Shown here in pieces: positions 8,345 to 17,400 of a DNA stretch of 64,000 nucleotides (within the stretch, counting starts at the first letter, position 1; every line of letters starts with the position of its first letter). The stretch comes from Bog-756 sp963813525. GTDB taxonomy: Bacteria > Actinomycetota > Acidimicrobiia > Acidimicrobiales > RAAP-2. The position numbers and the translations under genes are program-made. The stretch is from contig CAWEZI010000005.1 in the NCBI GenBank assembly GCA_963813525.1, forward strand, positions 1,984,001 to 2,048,000, written 5' to 3'. Below the pieces are notes generated by a model, which did not search any database, had not been told where the DNA came from, and was given only the letters and a program-made list of their open reading frames with translations.

Positions 8345-9553
8345 TCAGCTGGGCGGTCCCACCAGGCCGTTTGCGCGAGCCACCGACCCGAACCATGACG
8401 CGCTGGGCTTGGGGCGGCGGGCGAATGTCTCCGGATCGACGCTGTGGAGCCCGAACTTTGGCCCGAACCCGTTGGACCATTCGAAGTTATCGAGCAGGCT
8501 CCACACGAAGTAACCGCGTATGTCCACGCCGTCATCGAGAGCGCGCTTTACGCCGCGCAAGGCATCGCTGACGTAGGCGATGCGCTCGGAGTCGTTTTCG
8601 GTGGCGATTCCGCTCTCGGTCAGAAGAACCGGTATGCCGGTCATCGCCGCCGCCCGGCGGGCGCAGTGCTCGACCCCCTGTGGCCAGTACTCGTAGCCCA
8701 TCTGGGTGACAGGCACGTTGGGATCATTGGGAGCCTGACCCTCGGGGCCGAAGTGCACACGCGAATAGCACTGGACGCCGATGAAGTCGTCGCCCTCGGT
8801 AGCCCGGAAGAACCGGTCCTCGAGGATCTCCTGGGCCGCCGCCAGTACCTCCTCTCCGCCCGGCGCAGCCACCATCTCGTCCATCGACAATGTCAGGCCC
8901 ACGGGATAGTTGCCGGGTCCCGACCGCATGGCCTCGACCCCCAGCCGGTGCGCCTGCGCGATGGAATCATTGACCGCCAGGTGGCGGATGAAGTCGTCCT
9001 TCACCCCGGGTGGGGAGGATCCGAGGGCGTAGCCCATGACGCCTATGAGGTTGAGCTCATTGATGGTGCAGGCCCAGCCGATCAGGTCACCGAAGTGGGC
9101 GGCGGCTCGGGTGACGAACCGGGCGAACAGCTGGGGTGCGTCGGGGGCCTCCCAACCACCGCGTCTGGTGAGCCAGGTGGGCGTCGTGAAGTGGTGGAAG
9201 GTCACTACCGGTGTGATGCCCCGCTCGAGGCAGGCCCCGCAGATCCTGCGGTAGTAGTCCAACGCGGCGTTGGAGAACTCGCCTTCGGCAGGTTCGATTC
9301 GGCTCCACTCCAGCGAGAAGCGGTAGGCCCCGAGCCCCATCGCCGCCACCAGTTCGACGTCCTCGGGCCAGCGATGCAATGAGTCGCAGGCGTCCCCGCT
9401 GGACTCGACGCATCCGGAGTCCGGGTTGTGCTCCCATGCCCACCAGTCGTTGTTGACGTTTCCGCCCTCGATCTGGTGGGCCGCGGTGGCCGTTCCCCAG
9501 ATAAAGCCCTCGGGGAAGGCGATCTCCGGCGTGGCACTATCGTTTTGGTTCAC
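8345..9553 (-). CDS. Glycoside hydrolase family 1 (beta-glucosidase-like)
   Basis: 402 aa, slightly short for the family. Retaining GH1 features are present: FPEGFIWGTATAAHQIEG at the N-terminus, acid/base Glu166 in TINELN, nucleophile Glu313 in LLTESG, and WSLLDNFEWSNGF near the end. Two positions deviate from the usual motifs: TxNEP is TINEL and TENG is TESG. Both catalytic Glu are kept, so hydrolysis of a beta-glycoside is likely. No signal peptide is seen, so it should be cytosolic. No Shine-Dalgarno precedes the GTG; TACAGT lies 8 bases upstream (9562-9567) and could be a -10 box of a leaderless transcript. Confidence 0.88.
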   Translation of the reverse strand: MNQNDSATPEIAFPEGFIWGTATAAHQIEGGNVNNDWWAWEHNPDSGCVESSGDACDSLHRWPEDVELVAAMGLGAYRFSLEWSRIEPAEGEFSNAALDYYRRICGACLERGITPVVTFHHFTTPTWLTRRGGWEAPDAPQLFARFVTRAAAHFGDLIGWACTINELNLIGVMGYALGSSPPGVKDDFIRHLAVNDSIAQAHRLGVEAMRSGPGNYPVGLTLSMDEMVAAPGGEEVLAAAQEILEDRFFRATEGDDFIGVQCYSRVHFGPEGQAPNDPNVPVTQMGYEYWPQGVEHCARRAAAMTGIPVLLTESGIATENDSERIAYVSDALRGVKRALDDGVDIRGYFVWSLLDNFEWSNGFGPKFGLHSVDPETFARRPKPSASWFGSVARANGLVGPPS

Positions 9554-9827
9554 GGCCGGTCACTGTACCGCCCGCGCCGGTGAGCGTCCTTGGATCCGGC
9601 TTTGGCGACAGGGGGCTCGGATCCCGACGGCCCGGGACCGTCCGACAGATGGAACGATTCCCGTCGGTGGGCGGAAGGCTGTGCCGGTGCGGCCATCGCC
9701 CAAATGACCAATTCGGCGGTGAATCGGACGGTTCCTCACCTACCATGGTGGCGTTGGGCGAGGGCGCAGGTGTTCGGCGAGACATGGTTGGACTGATGCC
9801 TCATGGCTTTTGAGAAAGGGGTGGGCG

Positions 9828-11291
9828 ATGGGGGCTGACCTGGACGGGTCGGGACGGCTCAGCAGGCAGGATCCGTCGGTTCTGGCCAATGACCGGCTCC
9901 GGCTGTCCTCAGATGAGCGGGTCAAGCGGGGGAAGTCAGCGCGTCGAGCGGCTCCTCGTTCGAGCCATGCTCGTCACCAACGACCGGTAGACAGCCGTAA
10001 CCCCATCGAGTTGCTGGAGGAGCAGGCACAGACCCGGGTGCCCGAGCTCGTCCCCATCAGATATGGGCGCATGCTGGTTTCGCCATTCGCCTACTTCCGG
10101 GGAGCAGCCCTGCCCATGACGGCCGACCTCGCCGCTGCCCCCACCTCCGGCCTGATGGTACAGATCTGCGGGGACGCTCACCTTTCCAACTTCGGCATCT
10201 TCGGATCCCCGGAACGGCACCTGGTCTTCGATGTGAACGACTTCGATGAGACCGCCCCCGGCCCCTGGGAATGGGATGTCAAACGCCTGGCCACCAGTCT
10301 CGAGGTGGCCGGTCGCGATGATGACTTCTCGTATCAGGAGCGGGAAAGCATCGTGCGCGCCGCCGTCCGTTCTTACAGAAGAAGCATGCGGGAATTCGCC
10401 GGGATGTCGATGCTCGATGTGTGGTACGCCCATCTCGATGTCGAGAAGCTGTTGCCTCGGTTTCAGGGGCTTCTCGATGCCAAGAAGACCCCGAGCGTCT
10501 GGCGGGCCATCACCAAGGCGCGAGCGCACGACAGCCATCAGGCATTCGACAAGCTGGCCCGCACGGTGGGCGGCGAGCCGAGGATCGTGAGCGACCCACC
10601 GCTCATCGTGCCCATTGAGGAATTCGGCGTGGATATCCATTCGGCCGCCGGCGGGGAATGGCTACAGAACATGATTCGCTCCTACGGTCGGACTCTTCAG
10701 CCAGAACTCCGACACCTTCTTGACCAACACCGGATTGTTCATTTGGCCCGCAAGGTGGTGGGTGTCGGGAGTGTGGGGACCGACGCCTGGATCGTTCTCC
10801 TCCTAGATCACACACACCGCGAGCCCCTGTTCCTACAGGTCAAGGAGGCGGAAGCTTCCGTCATCGAGCGATTCACATCGAAATGCGTGCAGGCCAACCA
10901 CGGACAGAGAGTCGTCTACGGACAGCGGATGATGCAGGCCGCCGGCGACATCTTCCTGGGCTGGGAACGCGACACCAGGGACGGAAAAGTGCGGGATTAC
11001 TACATCCGCCAACTTCGGGATTGGAAGGGTTCAGCCGACATTTCGGGTATGACGCCGGCGGGCATGAACCTGTGGGGTCGCATGTGCGGTTGGACCCTGG
11101 CCCGGGCTCACGCCCGCACGGGGGACCGGGTCGCTATCGCGTCCTACCTCGGCAGCTCTGATGTGTTCGAGCGGGCCCTTGTCAAGTACGCGCAGTCCTA
11201 CGCAGACCAGAATGAGCAGGACTACGCGGCGCTGCAGACGGCGGTCCGTGCCGGTCGGGTCGTCGCTGTGCCGGCTTTGGAAATAGCCTGA
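9828..11291 (+). CDS. DUF2252 family protein
   Basis: 487 aa, typical for DUF2252. Recognisable segments are RYGRMLVSPFAYFRGAA, ICGDAHLSNFGIFGSPERH, FDVNDFDETAPGPWEWDVKR and WGRMCGWTLARAHARTGD. The GDAHLxNFG and DFD arrangement resembles the catalytic loop of kinase-like or aminoglycoside-phosphotransferase folds, so a small-molecule kinase activity is often suspected, but none is established. The ATG at 9828 has GAAAGGGG six bases upstream, preferred over TTG 9810. No membrane segment is seen. It is divergent from the GH1 gene across a 274-base gap. Confidence 0.85.
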   Translation: MGADLDGSGRLSRQDPSVLANDRLRLSSDERVKRGKSARRAAPRSSHARHQRPVDSRNPIELLEEQAQTRVPELVPIRYGRMLVSPFAYFRGAALPMTADLAAAPTSGLMVQICGDAHLSNFGIFGSPERHLVFDVNDFDETAPGPWEWDVKRLATSLEVAGRDDDFSYQERESIVRAAVRSYRRSMREFAGMSMLDVWYAHLDVEKLLPRFQGLLDAKKTPSVWRAITKARAHDSHQAFDKLARTVGGEPRIVSDPPLIVPIEEFGVDIHSAAGGEWLQNMIRSYGRTLQPELRHLLDQHRIVHLARKVVGVGSVGTDAWIVLLLDHTHREPLFLQVKEAEASVIERFTSKCVQANHGQRVVYGQRMMQAAGDIFLGWERDTRDGKVRDYYIRQLRDWKGSADISGMTPAGMNLWGRMCGWTLARAHARTGDRVAIASYLGSSDVFERALVKYAQSYADQNEQDYAALQTAVRAGRVVAVPALEIA

Positions 11292-11337
11292 TGCGAACCT
11301 GAGCGACGGCGGCGTCGATACAAAGGGGGACACGGGT

Positions 11338-11409
11338 GTGATCGATTCCAGCTTCGTGGCCGCGCTCTCGACCGTCCGTAAGGATATTCATCAGTATGCG
11401 CCGAGCTGA
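11338..11409 (+). CDS. Possible 23-residue leader ORF
   Basis: A very short open frame (MIDSSFVAALSTVRKDIHQY, then three more residues) starts at GTG 11338 behind AAAGGGGG, a much stronger ribosome-binding sequence than that of the membrane-protein gene starting 10 bases after its stop. It could be a translated leader that helps initiate the next gene. Nothing shows that the peptide itself has a function. Confidence 0.35.
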   Translation: MIDSSFVAALSTVRKDIHQYAPS

Positions 11410-11418
11410 TACCGGACG

Positions 11419-12126
11419 ATGAGAGTCCGGCCCCAACCCGGCGGAGATGACGCCGCCCCGGGCCGGGGCGTGGGCGAGCCACGCTGGCCGATGGCTCTGG
11501 CCGTCCTGGCCGCGGGAGCGCTGCACGCCGTTCTTCCCACCCAGCTGAGACAGTTGCCTCCCGAGCTGTTGGGAGACTCGCGGTGGTGGTATCTGGTGGT
11601 TGTGGCCGTGCTTCTCACTGCGCTCATCATCGGTGATCCCGGACGGATCGATCGCCCGTCCCGGTGGCTACGGGTCCTGACCATCGCCCTGATCGCCCTG
11701 ATCTCGGCCGACAATGCTGTCCAGGCCGGAAGGTTGGTGGCCAGCATCCTCAGCACCAACCCCTTCACCGAGGATGCCAACAAGCTGTTGATTGCCGGCG
11801 GTTCGATCTGGTTGGCCAACGTGATCGGCTTCAGTCTTTGGTACTGGGAGGTGGATCGGGGCGGTTCGGTAGCTCGGTCCAGGGGTTCGACGACCAAGCC
11901 CGCCTTCGTCTTTCCCGAAATGATCAACCCTCAGTTCGTCGAGAAGGACTGGTACCCAACCTTCGTGGACTACTTGTACCTGTCATTCACAACGGCGACC
12001 GCCTTCAGCCCCACCGACGTGTCGGCCGTCAAACCGTGGGCGAAGCTGTTGATGATGCTCGAAGAGGCGATCTCCTTGCTCGTGGCGATACTGGTGGTGG
12101 CCCGCGCCGTCAACATCCTCAAATGA
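11419..12126 (+). CDS. Four-helix membrane protein with ion-channel-like pore segment
   Basis: 235 aa with hydrophobic helices near 25-45, 58-78, 88-108 and 130-148, then a loop and a final helix at 210-235. The C-terminal part (YLYLSFTTATAFSPTD followed by AKLLMMLEEAISLLVAILVV) is laid out like the pore loop plus inner helix of two-TM potassium channels, but TVGYGD is replaced by TAFSPTD. DUF1345-type proteins share this layout. It may be a channel-like protein with altered or lost selectivity; function is unknown. Only a weak ribosome-binding site precedes it, so coupling to the short upstream ORF is possible. Confidence 0.65.
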   Translation: MRVRPQPGGDDAAPGRGVGEPRWPMALAVLAAGALHAVLPTQLRQLPPELLGDSRWWYLVVVAVLLTALIIGDPGRIDRPSRWLRVLTIALIALISADNAVQAGRLVASILSTNPFTEDANKLLIAGGSIWLANVIGFSLWYWEVDRGGSVARSRGSTTKPAFVFPEMINPQFVEKDWYPTFVDYLYLSFTTATAFSPTDVSAVKPWAKLLMMLEEAISLLVAILVVARAVNILK

Positions 12127-12226
12127 ACGGAGGAGGCGGCGCTCGGGGCCTGGCAGCCGCGGCAACATGGATGGGACGCAGGCTTAGGCTGGCGGCGTTC
12201 GAAGGGGACCGGGTAGGAGTGGTGGA

Positions 12227-12721
12227 TTGACCAACGACCAGGGGAGTCACTCCAGGATCACCGAGTGGACTGCCTCTGCCCAGCGACTCGAGAAGGATGA
12301 TCCCGGACGGGTGACCGGAGCTGCCGACGACCTCCGCGCCTGCGCCGACGAAGACCATAGACGTGGTGCGCCGAGGGGCAAGGCCTACATCAGGAGGCTT
12401 CAGGAACTGACGGTCGACCATCCGGAGCTGGGTATCGCCGTGTCCAGGGAGCTGGGTTTGGAGCACATCGTCGAGGACTTGCTGAGTGGGATGACAGTGG
12501 AGGGGGTTCCGGGCATCGGAGCGGACGGCCGGCCCCTGACACCGACCTCGCGTCATCGGACCCGTCGTCGTGGTGGGTGGCTCCTTGCCTTGTCGGCGAT
12601 CGTTCTCCTGCTGGAAGCGATCGTCGCTGGCGGCGTGGGGTCGATCCTGCAGTACGTCTGGACGGCGGTGGGGCTGGGCCTCTTCTTCGCCGGGGGCTAC
12701 CTGGTGATGCTCAAGGAGTGA
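12227..12721 (+). CDS. Small membrane protein of unknown function
   Basis: 164 aa, not recognised. The first 105 residues are soluble and charged (RITEWTASAQRLEKDDPGRV, ADEDHRRGAPRGKAYIRRL). The last 45 residues hold two membrane helices (LLALSAIVLLLEAIVAGGVG and YVWTAVGLGLFFAGGYLV), giving a cytosolic domain anchored by a C-terminal hairpin. The TTG start is chosen because AGGAG lies seven bases before it. It follows the channel-like gene by 100 bases and converges with a small minus-strand gene, overlapping it by 25 bases. Confidence 0.6.
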   Translation: MTNDQGSHSRITEWTASAQRLEKDDPGRVTGAADDLRACADEDHRRGAPRGKAYIRRLQELTVDHPELGIAVSRELGLEHIVEDLLSGMTVEGVPGIGADGRPLTPTSRHRTRRRGGWLLALSAIVLLLEAIVAGGVGSILQYVWTAVGLGLFFAGGYLVMLKE

Positions 12722-12894
12722 ATGGAGCTGGCCGAATCGCCGGCGGACGATGCCAATCGCTCAGCCGATCTCACTACCGCGTGCGAATTGCTGTCGGCCG
12801 CGCCCGACCCGCCGGGAACGAAGACAATGGCGGCGACCAGCACAACCAGGCCCACTACCTCGGTCGCCCATCCGTGCCGCCTGCGTTCCCCCAT
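12697..12894 (-). CDS. Small single-pass membrane protein (putative)
   Basis: 65 aa. A basic start (MGERRRHGWATE) precedes one hydrophobic segment (VVGLVVLVAAIVFVPG), then a Ser/Ala-rich soluble tail. GGGAG lies seven bases before the ATG, a good ribosome-binding site, which is the main reason to call it. It could be a secreted or anchored peptide. It overlaps the 3' end of the convergent plus-strand gene by 25 bases. No homologue is recognised. Confidence 0.45.
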   Translation of the reverse strand: MGERRRHGWATEVVGLVVLVAAIVFVPGGSGAADSNSHAVVRSAERLASSAGDSASSIHSLSITR

Positions 12895-13059
12895 CGGTCG
12901 TCTCCCTCATCTCCGTGCCGTCGAAGCTCGGCCACACCAGTCTCGGCAGCCGGGCCGATGATCTTTAGAGATGAGGACGACGTCGATGGCCTCCCATTCC
13001 TCCTGCCCCCTCGACCGACGGATCAGCCGTACGCAGCTCAGGATCCCGGTGGGCCGGTG

Positions 13060-14004
13060 TCACTGGTGGGGATCGATCCACGGTGGCGGGCCAGTCTCGA
13101 TGCGAGGAAGCGACGAGGCGACGCGTCCGAAGCGATCGGCGGACTCGGCCCACTCCCGGTAGGCGGCAGTGATCTCATCGTGGGTGCGCGCCACAAAATT
13201 CCACCACATGACTACGGGTTGGCCAAAGGGGGTCCCCCCGATCAGCAAGGCACGGGTCGGCTTCTGCCCGGTGGAGAGCCTGCACTCGTCGCGGCCGGTC
13301 CCGAGGTAGGCGAAATGGCCGGGCTCGATCGTCTGGTCCTCAATCAACAGGGCGCCGGAAAGGACGACGATCCCATATTCGTAGTCCTTCCGAAGGGGCA
13401 CGACGGTCGATGCGCCGTACAGCTCGAGGTCGAGTCCGACGTGATCAGTGTCGCGGCGAGCGGGGGACTCCGAGTCGATGAGCTCCCCCACCAGCACGGT
13501 GGCGACGGCCTCCACGAGGTCGACCTTGGGCAGATCCGAGTGGTGTGCGAAGGCGGCATCTCCGTCCCGGGTGGCCCTCGGCTGGGCGATCCAGAGCTGG
13601 ACACCGTGGAGCTCCCCGGAATAGCGGCCCGTAGCCTCTTCGGAGTGGGAGACCCCCCACCCCGCTGTCATCAGGTTGAGCTGCCCTGGTCGGATGATCT
13701 GTTCAGAGCCGAGGCTGTCTCGGTGAACGACCTCACCGGATAGGAGCCAGGTGACCGTTTGCAGCCCCATGTGGGGATGGGGGGCGATATCCACTCCCCG
13801 GTCGGCGGTGACCGTTGTCGGGCCCATGTGATCGACGAAGCACCAGGCCCCGACTGTCCGTCGTTCCCTGCGGGGTAGGGCCCGGCGCACTGGGACCGAC
13901 CCCACCTGAGCCAGGCGGCTCGCACCGATCTCGACCGTGGCCTGTTCGGGCCTGTCCGAGCCGCTTTCGGGGAGTGCGTCGTCCACGTGCACCGGACCAC
14001 TCAT
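13060..14004 (-). CDS. Pirin family protein
   Basis: 314 aa, two-cupin pirin architecture. The N-terminal cupin has the metal-site motif HPHMGLQTVTWLLSGEVVHR, followed by LNLMTAGWGVSHSEE and HGVQLWI. The C-terminal cupin includes YEYGIVVLSGALLI and ends with a PVVMWWNFVARTHDEI segment characteristic of pirins. Bacterial pirins bind iron and some have quercetinase activity or modulate metabolic enzymes; the specific role here is unknown. It lies 39 bases upstream of the FUSC gene's 3' end region on the same strand but reads away from it. Confidence 0.9.
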   Translation of the reverse strand: MSGPVHVDDALPESGSDRPEQATVEIGASRLAQVGSVPVRRALPRRERRTVGAWCFVDHMGPTTVTADRGVDIAPHPHMGLQTVTWLLSGEVVHRDSLGSEQIIRPGQLNLMTAGWGVSHSEEATGRYSGELHGVQLWIAQPRATRDGDAAFAHHSDLPKVDLVEAVATVLVGELIDSESPARRDTDHVGLDLELYGASTVVPLRKDYEYGIVVLSGALLIEDQTIEPGHFAYLGTGRDECRLSTGQKPTRALLIGGTPFGQPVVMWWNFVARTHDEITAAYREWAESADRFGRVASSLPRIETGPPPWIDPHQ

Positions 14005-14043
14005 TCCCTCTTCTTACCCCGATCAGGCGTGGGATGCGACCCT

Positions 14044-16380
14044 TCAGATCATCAGGCTCCGGTGCTTCTGGCGGACAAGGAGATCAGCCGAGCCGGCCAG
14101 GTCGGCTTGAACCCGTCGCTGGCCCTCGAGGAGCTCCTCGGCCCAGATCATTTGCAGGGTGGCGCGCACGCGGTCGCCGCGTTGTCGGGCGCGTGCGTCG
14201 TCGAAAGCCAGATGGAGCACGTCCTGCAAAGTGTCATCATGAACGGGTGGCGGATCGAGCGATTGGCGTCGGGCCGCCAGCACGTCGCCGAACTCTTCGT
14301 ACCAACGATGGCTGGACGCATAGGAGTCGCGAAGAACGGCACCGGCGGTATCGACCGACTCCAGCTCCGGCAGGCCTGGCGCCGGGGGATCTACCGGAAG
14401 CGACGACAAGGCGTTGGCGGCCAGTCTGATCCGGTTCGACCCGGTGAACAGGTTGGACACCGTCTCTACCGGCACCACTTTGGCCCCACGCTCGGCCAGG
14501 TACTGGCGGAAGGCGTCGTCGAGGCGGAGATAGGCGCGGTGGGACGCCCGTAGTCCCGGGCCGGTATCAATGCTCTGGCTGGTCGTCGTCAGCCGCTCGA
14601 CGGCGTCGGACAGATAGCCCGAGCTGGCGACGAAGGCGTCGGCGAGGGCGCGGCCGAGGGCGGCCGTGGCCCCCCGGGGCCAGAAGAGGAGGCCCACCAC
14701 GATGCTGACCGCACAGCCGATGGCTACGTCCTCGATCCGGGTCAGACCCACCTTCCACCCGAGCGGGTCGATGATGTTGAACAGGATGACCACCACCAGG
14801 GTGAAACCGGCCTGCCCGGCGGTGAAGGAGACCATCGACGGAGCCACCCCGGAGAGGAGCACGGCCAGAGGGAGGAGGACCCACAACAGAATGGTGTGGT
14901 TGGCCACGCCGACCATCACGGCCGAACCCACCACGACCCCTACGGCCGTTCCCCCTATTGCCCGCAGTGCCGTGGCACCGGTGCCGAGGGCATTGGATCG
15001 GAGGACCGACAGCGTTCCCAGTACCACCCAGAAACCATGCTCGACATCGGTAATCTCGACGACGGCGACGGCAATGGCCAGGCCGACAGCTCCGCGCACG
15101 GCATTGCGGAACCACACCGATCGAAACGAAAGATGGGAGAAGATCCGGCTCGGGACGGGGCGGCCAACGTTGGATTCGTCTGGTCCCAACCGTCTGTCGG
15201 CGGGTGGCCGTGCTCCGGCAGCCTCGAGGGCGGCATCGGCCACCATTTCGGCGGCGACGCCCAGAGCCCGCGCATGGAACGTCGGATCCAGCACGGGGGC
15301 GGTTCCATCCTCATCGTCGTGCCCCCCGGACGTCGTCACGCTCAGGTCGTCGGCCTTGTGGTCCATCGTGTGGGGATCGATCAGAACGGATACCGCCGCG
15401 CTGAGCTCGGTGGCCACCACCTGGTCGAGCTGCTGGATCGACTCCTGAACAGCGTCGACCACCGTCGGGTCATCGACGGGGTGGCCGGCGCCATCACAGA
15501 TCAGTGAAGCGCTCAGACGGAGGGTTTCGGCCACCGCTCCGATCACTGCGCCCACCGCCGGCAGAGAGGTCGAAGCAGTGTCTGGCGCAGCCAGCATCTC
15601 GCTTCCGGCCACCCACTCGATCCGACCGACCAGTTTGGCCAGGGCAACGGCGCCGCCGGCGGCCCCGGTGGGTGGGTACGGCGTACTGCTGAACCGTTGC
15701 CGGAGCAGCAGTAGCTCCGATTGGACCTTGGACCGGGCCTGGGCCTCGGCCTCCGCTCTGCCATCCGCTCGGGCCTGGGCCAACTGGCTCACGGCCAACG
15801 CCGTCGCCGACAGCCTGCGCCGGAGGTCGTCGTGCCAGGGTGGGGGCCAGACCAACATGCACGCCGGAATAGCCAGGATGCCGGCTATGGCCCAACCGAC
15901 CAGTCGAGGACCGACCGCCGAGTTGGGCGCGGCTACGGCGACAGGGAGCACGAAGACCAGGAGAACGGCGGTCGACGCCGTGGCTATCGTCGCTGACGCG
16001 ATTCCGGCAAAGAGAACGGCGAACCCGATGACCGCCATCGTCGCCACCGCCGCGATCTTGTGGGTGGAGGCGACCGTGCCCAGCGAGATGAGAACGACGC
16101 CGATCACGAAGACGATGACGTACGAGTCGAGTCGGCTCCGGGGGCGGCCCTGGAAGTCCACCAGGAGGAGGAGCGAGAACGAACCGAACGCCGCGAACAG
16201 GCCTACTTGCGGATTGGAGAACAGGAGATGGGCGAGGCCGAAGGCAAGGGGGATGACGACTGCGGCCCGAACGGATCGCTTGACGGTCAGGAACTCGGGG
16301 TCCTTCGATCTGACCCACGCACGGGCGCCCGCCGGCGGCGGACGGAGGGTCGACGCCGAGGCAGAGGCGGCTTGGGTCAT
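14044..16380 (-). CDS. FUSC family membrane transporter
   Basis: 778 aa from the ATG at 16380 (an in-frame GTG at 16395 is equally possible). The layout is duplicated: about six membrane helices near 35-185, a long soluble helical region (190-410), a second set of helices (about 425-570), and a soluble tail. This is the FUSC/aromatic-acid-exporter pattern (p-hydroxybenzoic acid efflux and related proteins). Repeats such as GFWVVLGTLSVLRSNALGTG and ATALRAIGGTAVGVVVGS in the second half match FUSC signatures. It probably exports organic acids or hydrophobic compounds; the substrate is unknown. Confidence 0.8.
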   Translation of the reverse strand: MTQAASASASTLRPPPAGARAWVRSKDPEFLTVKRSVRAAVVIPLAFGLAHLLFSNPQVGLFAAFGSFSLLLLVDFQGRPRSRLDSYVIVFVIGVVLISLGTVASTHKIAAVATMAVIGFAVLFAGIASATIATASTAVLLVFVLPVAVAAPNSAVGPRLVGWAIAGILAIPACMLVWPPPWHDDLRRRLSATALAVSQLAQARADGRAEAEAQARSKVQSELLLLRQRFSSTPYPPTGAAGGAVALAKLVGRIEWVAGSEMLAAPDTASTSLPAVGAVIGAVAETLRLSASLICDGAGHPVDDPTVVDAVQESIQQLDQVVATELSAAVSVLIDPHTMDHKADDLSVTTSGGHDDEDGTAPVLDPTFHARALGVAAEMVADAALEAAGARPPADRRLGPDESNVGRPVPSRIFSHLSFRSVWFRNAVRGAVGLAIAVAVVEITDVEHGFWVVLGTLSVLRSNALGTGATALRAIGGTAVGVVVGSAVMVGVANHTILLWVLLPLAVLLSGVAPSMVSFTAGQAGFTLVVVILFNIIDPLGWKVGLTRIEDVAIGCAVSIVVGLLFWPRGATAALGRALADAFVASSGYLSDAVERLTTTSQSIDTGPGLRASHRAYLRLDDAFRQYLAERGAKVVPVETVSNLFTGSNRIRLAANALSSLPVDPPAPGLPELESVDTAGAVLRDSYASSHRWYEEFGDVLAARRQSLDPPPVHDDTLQDVLHLAFDDARARQRGDRVRATLQMIWAEELLEGQRRVQADLAGSADLLVRQKHRSLMI

Positions 16381-16502
16381 CGATCCGGTGCCCACCCCTT
16401 CGGCGCTGGCCGGTCCGCAAGCAGCACGAGGGCGAGGCTACTTGGATGGCCTACCCGCCCGGGCCATGTGGATGTCCCCCGGCCCTGCTGGGCACACGGG
16501 CG

Positions 16503-17300
16503 CTATGCCGACGAGAGTCGATCTTGGATCTGGGGGCCGTGTGCGGTCAGAAAGACCAGAGCCTCTTCCATGCCGACGACGTGGCCCTGCGCCACGAGGT
16601 CCTGGTAGGCCCGGTCCCCTTCAGCCGCTTTGCGGACCATGATCCCGCGGTTGTAGCCGATCCGGGCGATGACTTCGTCGACGAAGCCGGTTCGGTCGGC
16701 GAGACCGTAGGCACCGAGCAACAGCCCCAGTCTGCGGATCCGGTCGGGAGGGTGCTCCCAGCCGAGCATCCTGGTCACCGACGGCCCGTGGAGCGGGACC
16801 CACTGCCAGGCGACGAAGGCCAGATCCGACACGGCCCTGCCGGGGCCGGCCAGATCCCAGTCGATGATTCCCTTGAGGCTGCCGCCCTCCAGGACGACGT
16901 TGTAAGGGGCGAGATCGTGGTGACAGACCAGCTCGGACGGTCCGAGCGCGGCGGGACCGGCGTGCCAGGGCACTACCCCCTCCGGCCGGAAGTCGAGCAC
17001 GGCCCGGTGATAGTGAGCGGTGGCCGCCCCGACCTGCTCGAGCAGGTCATCACTACGAATCGGTTCGGGCCAGGGGAGCGACCACCCCACCGTGGATCCC
17101 GGGAGGTAGGAGAGGATCTCTCGCCCCTCGTCGTCGAGACCGAGAGGCTCCGGCGCCAGCTCGAAGCCACGGTCACGCACGTGGTGGAGGAGAGCCTGAA
17201 TGGTCGGTGTCCACGGCCCTGCTGTTCGCCGTACTGTTTCGCCCACCCGCACGACCGCGTTGAGCGTGCCGCCGGTCAGCGGAACCTCCGGCTCGGTCAC
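16503..17300 (-). CDS. Aminoglycoside-phosphotransferase-like kinase
   Basis: 265 aa. It carries the APH catalytic loop CHHDLAPYNVV (HxDxxxxN) followed by GIIDWDLAGPG (metal-binding Asp), with an N-lobe containing VRVGETVRRTAGPWTP. These features define the APH/choline-kinase fold, which phosphorylates small molecules such as aminoglycosides, choline or homoserine. The overall sequence is generic and does not identify a resistance enzyme. The GTG start lacks a clear ribosome-binding site. It lies between a FUSC transporter and two aldo/keto reductases on the same strand. Confidence 0.8.
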   Translation of the reverse strand: MTEPEVPLTGGTLNAVVRVGETVRRTAGPWTPTIQALLHHVRDRGFELAPEPLGLDDEGREILSYLPGSTVGWSLPWPEPIRSDDLLEQVGAATAHYHRAVLDFRPEGVVPWHAGPAALGPSELVCHHDLAPYNVVLEGGSLKGIIDWDLAGPGRAVSDLAFVAWQWVPLHGPSVTRMLGWEHPPDRIRRLGLLLGAYGLADRTGFVDEVIARIGYNRGIMVRKAAEGDRAYQDLVAQGHVVGMEEALVFLTAHGPQIQDRLSSA

Positions 17301-17400
17301 CCGTGTCCCAGCTCCATCGCCGCTGTGAGCCCGTCGCCTTCCCTGCCGTCGGAACCGACGGCTGACCGCCGACGGCGGCAGGCGATAACCAGGCGAATCG

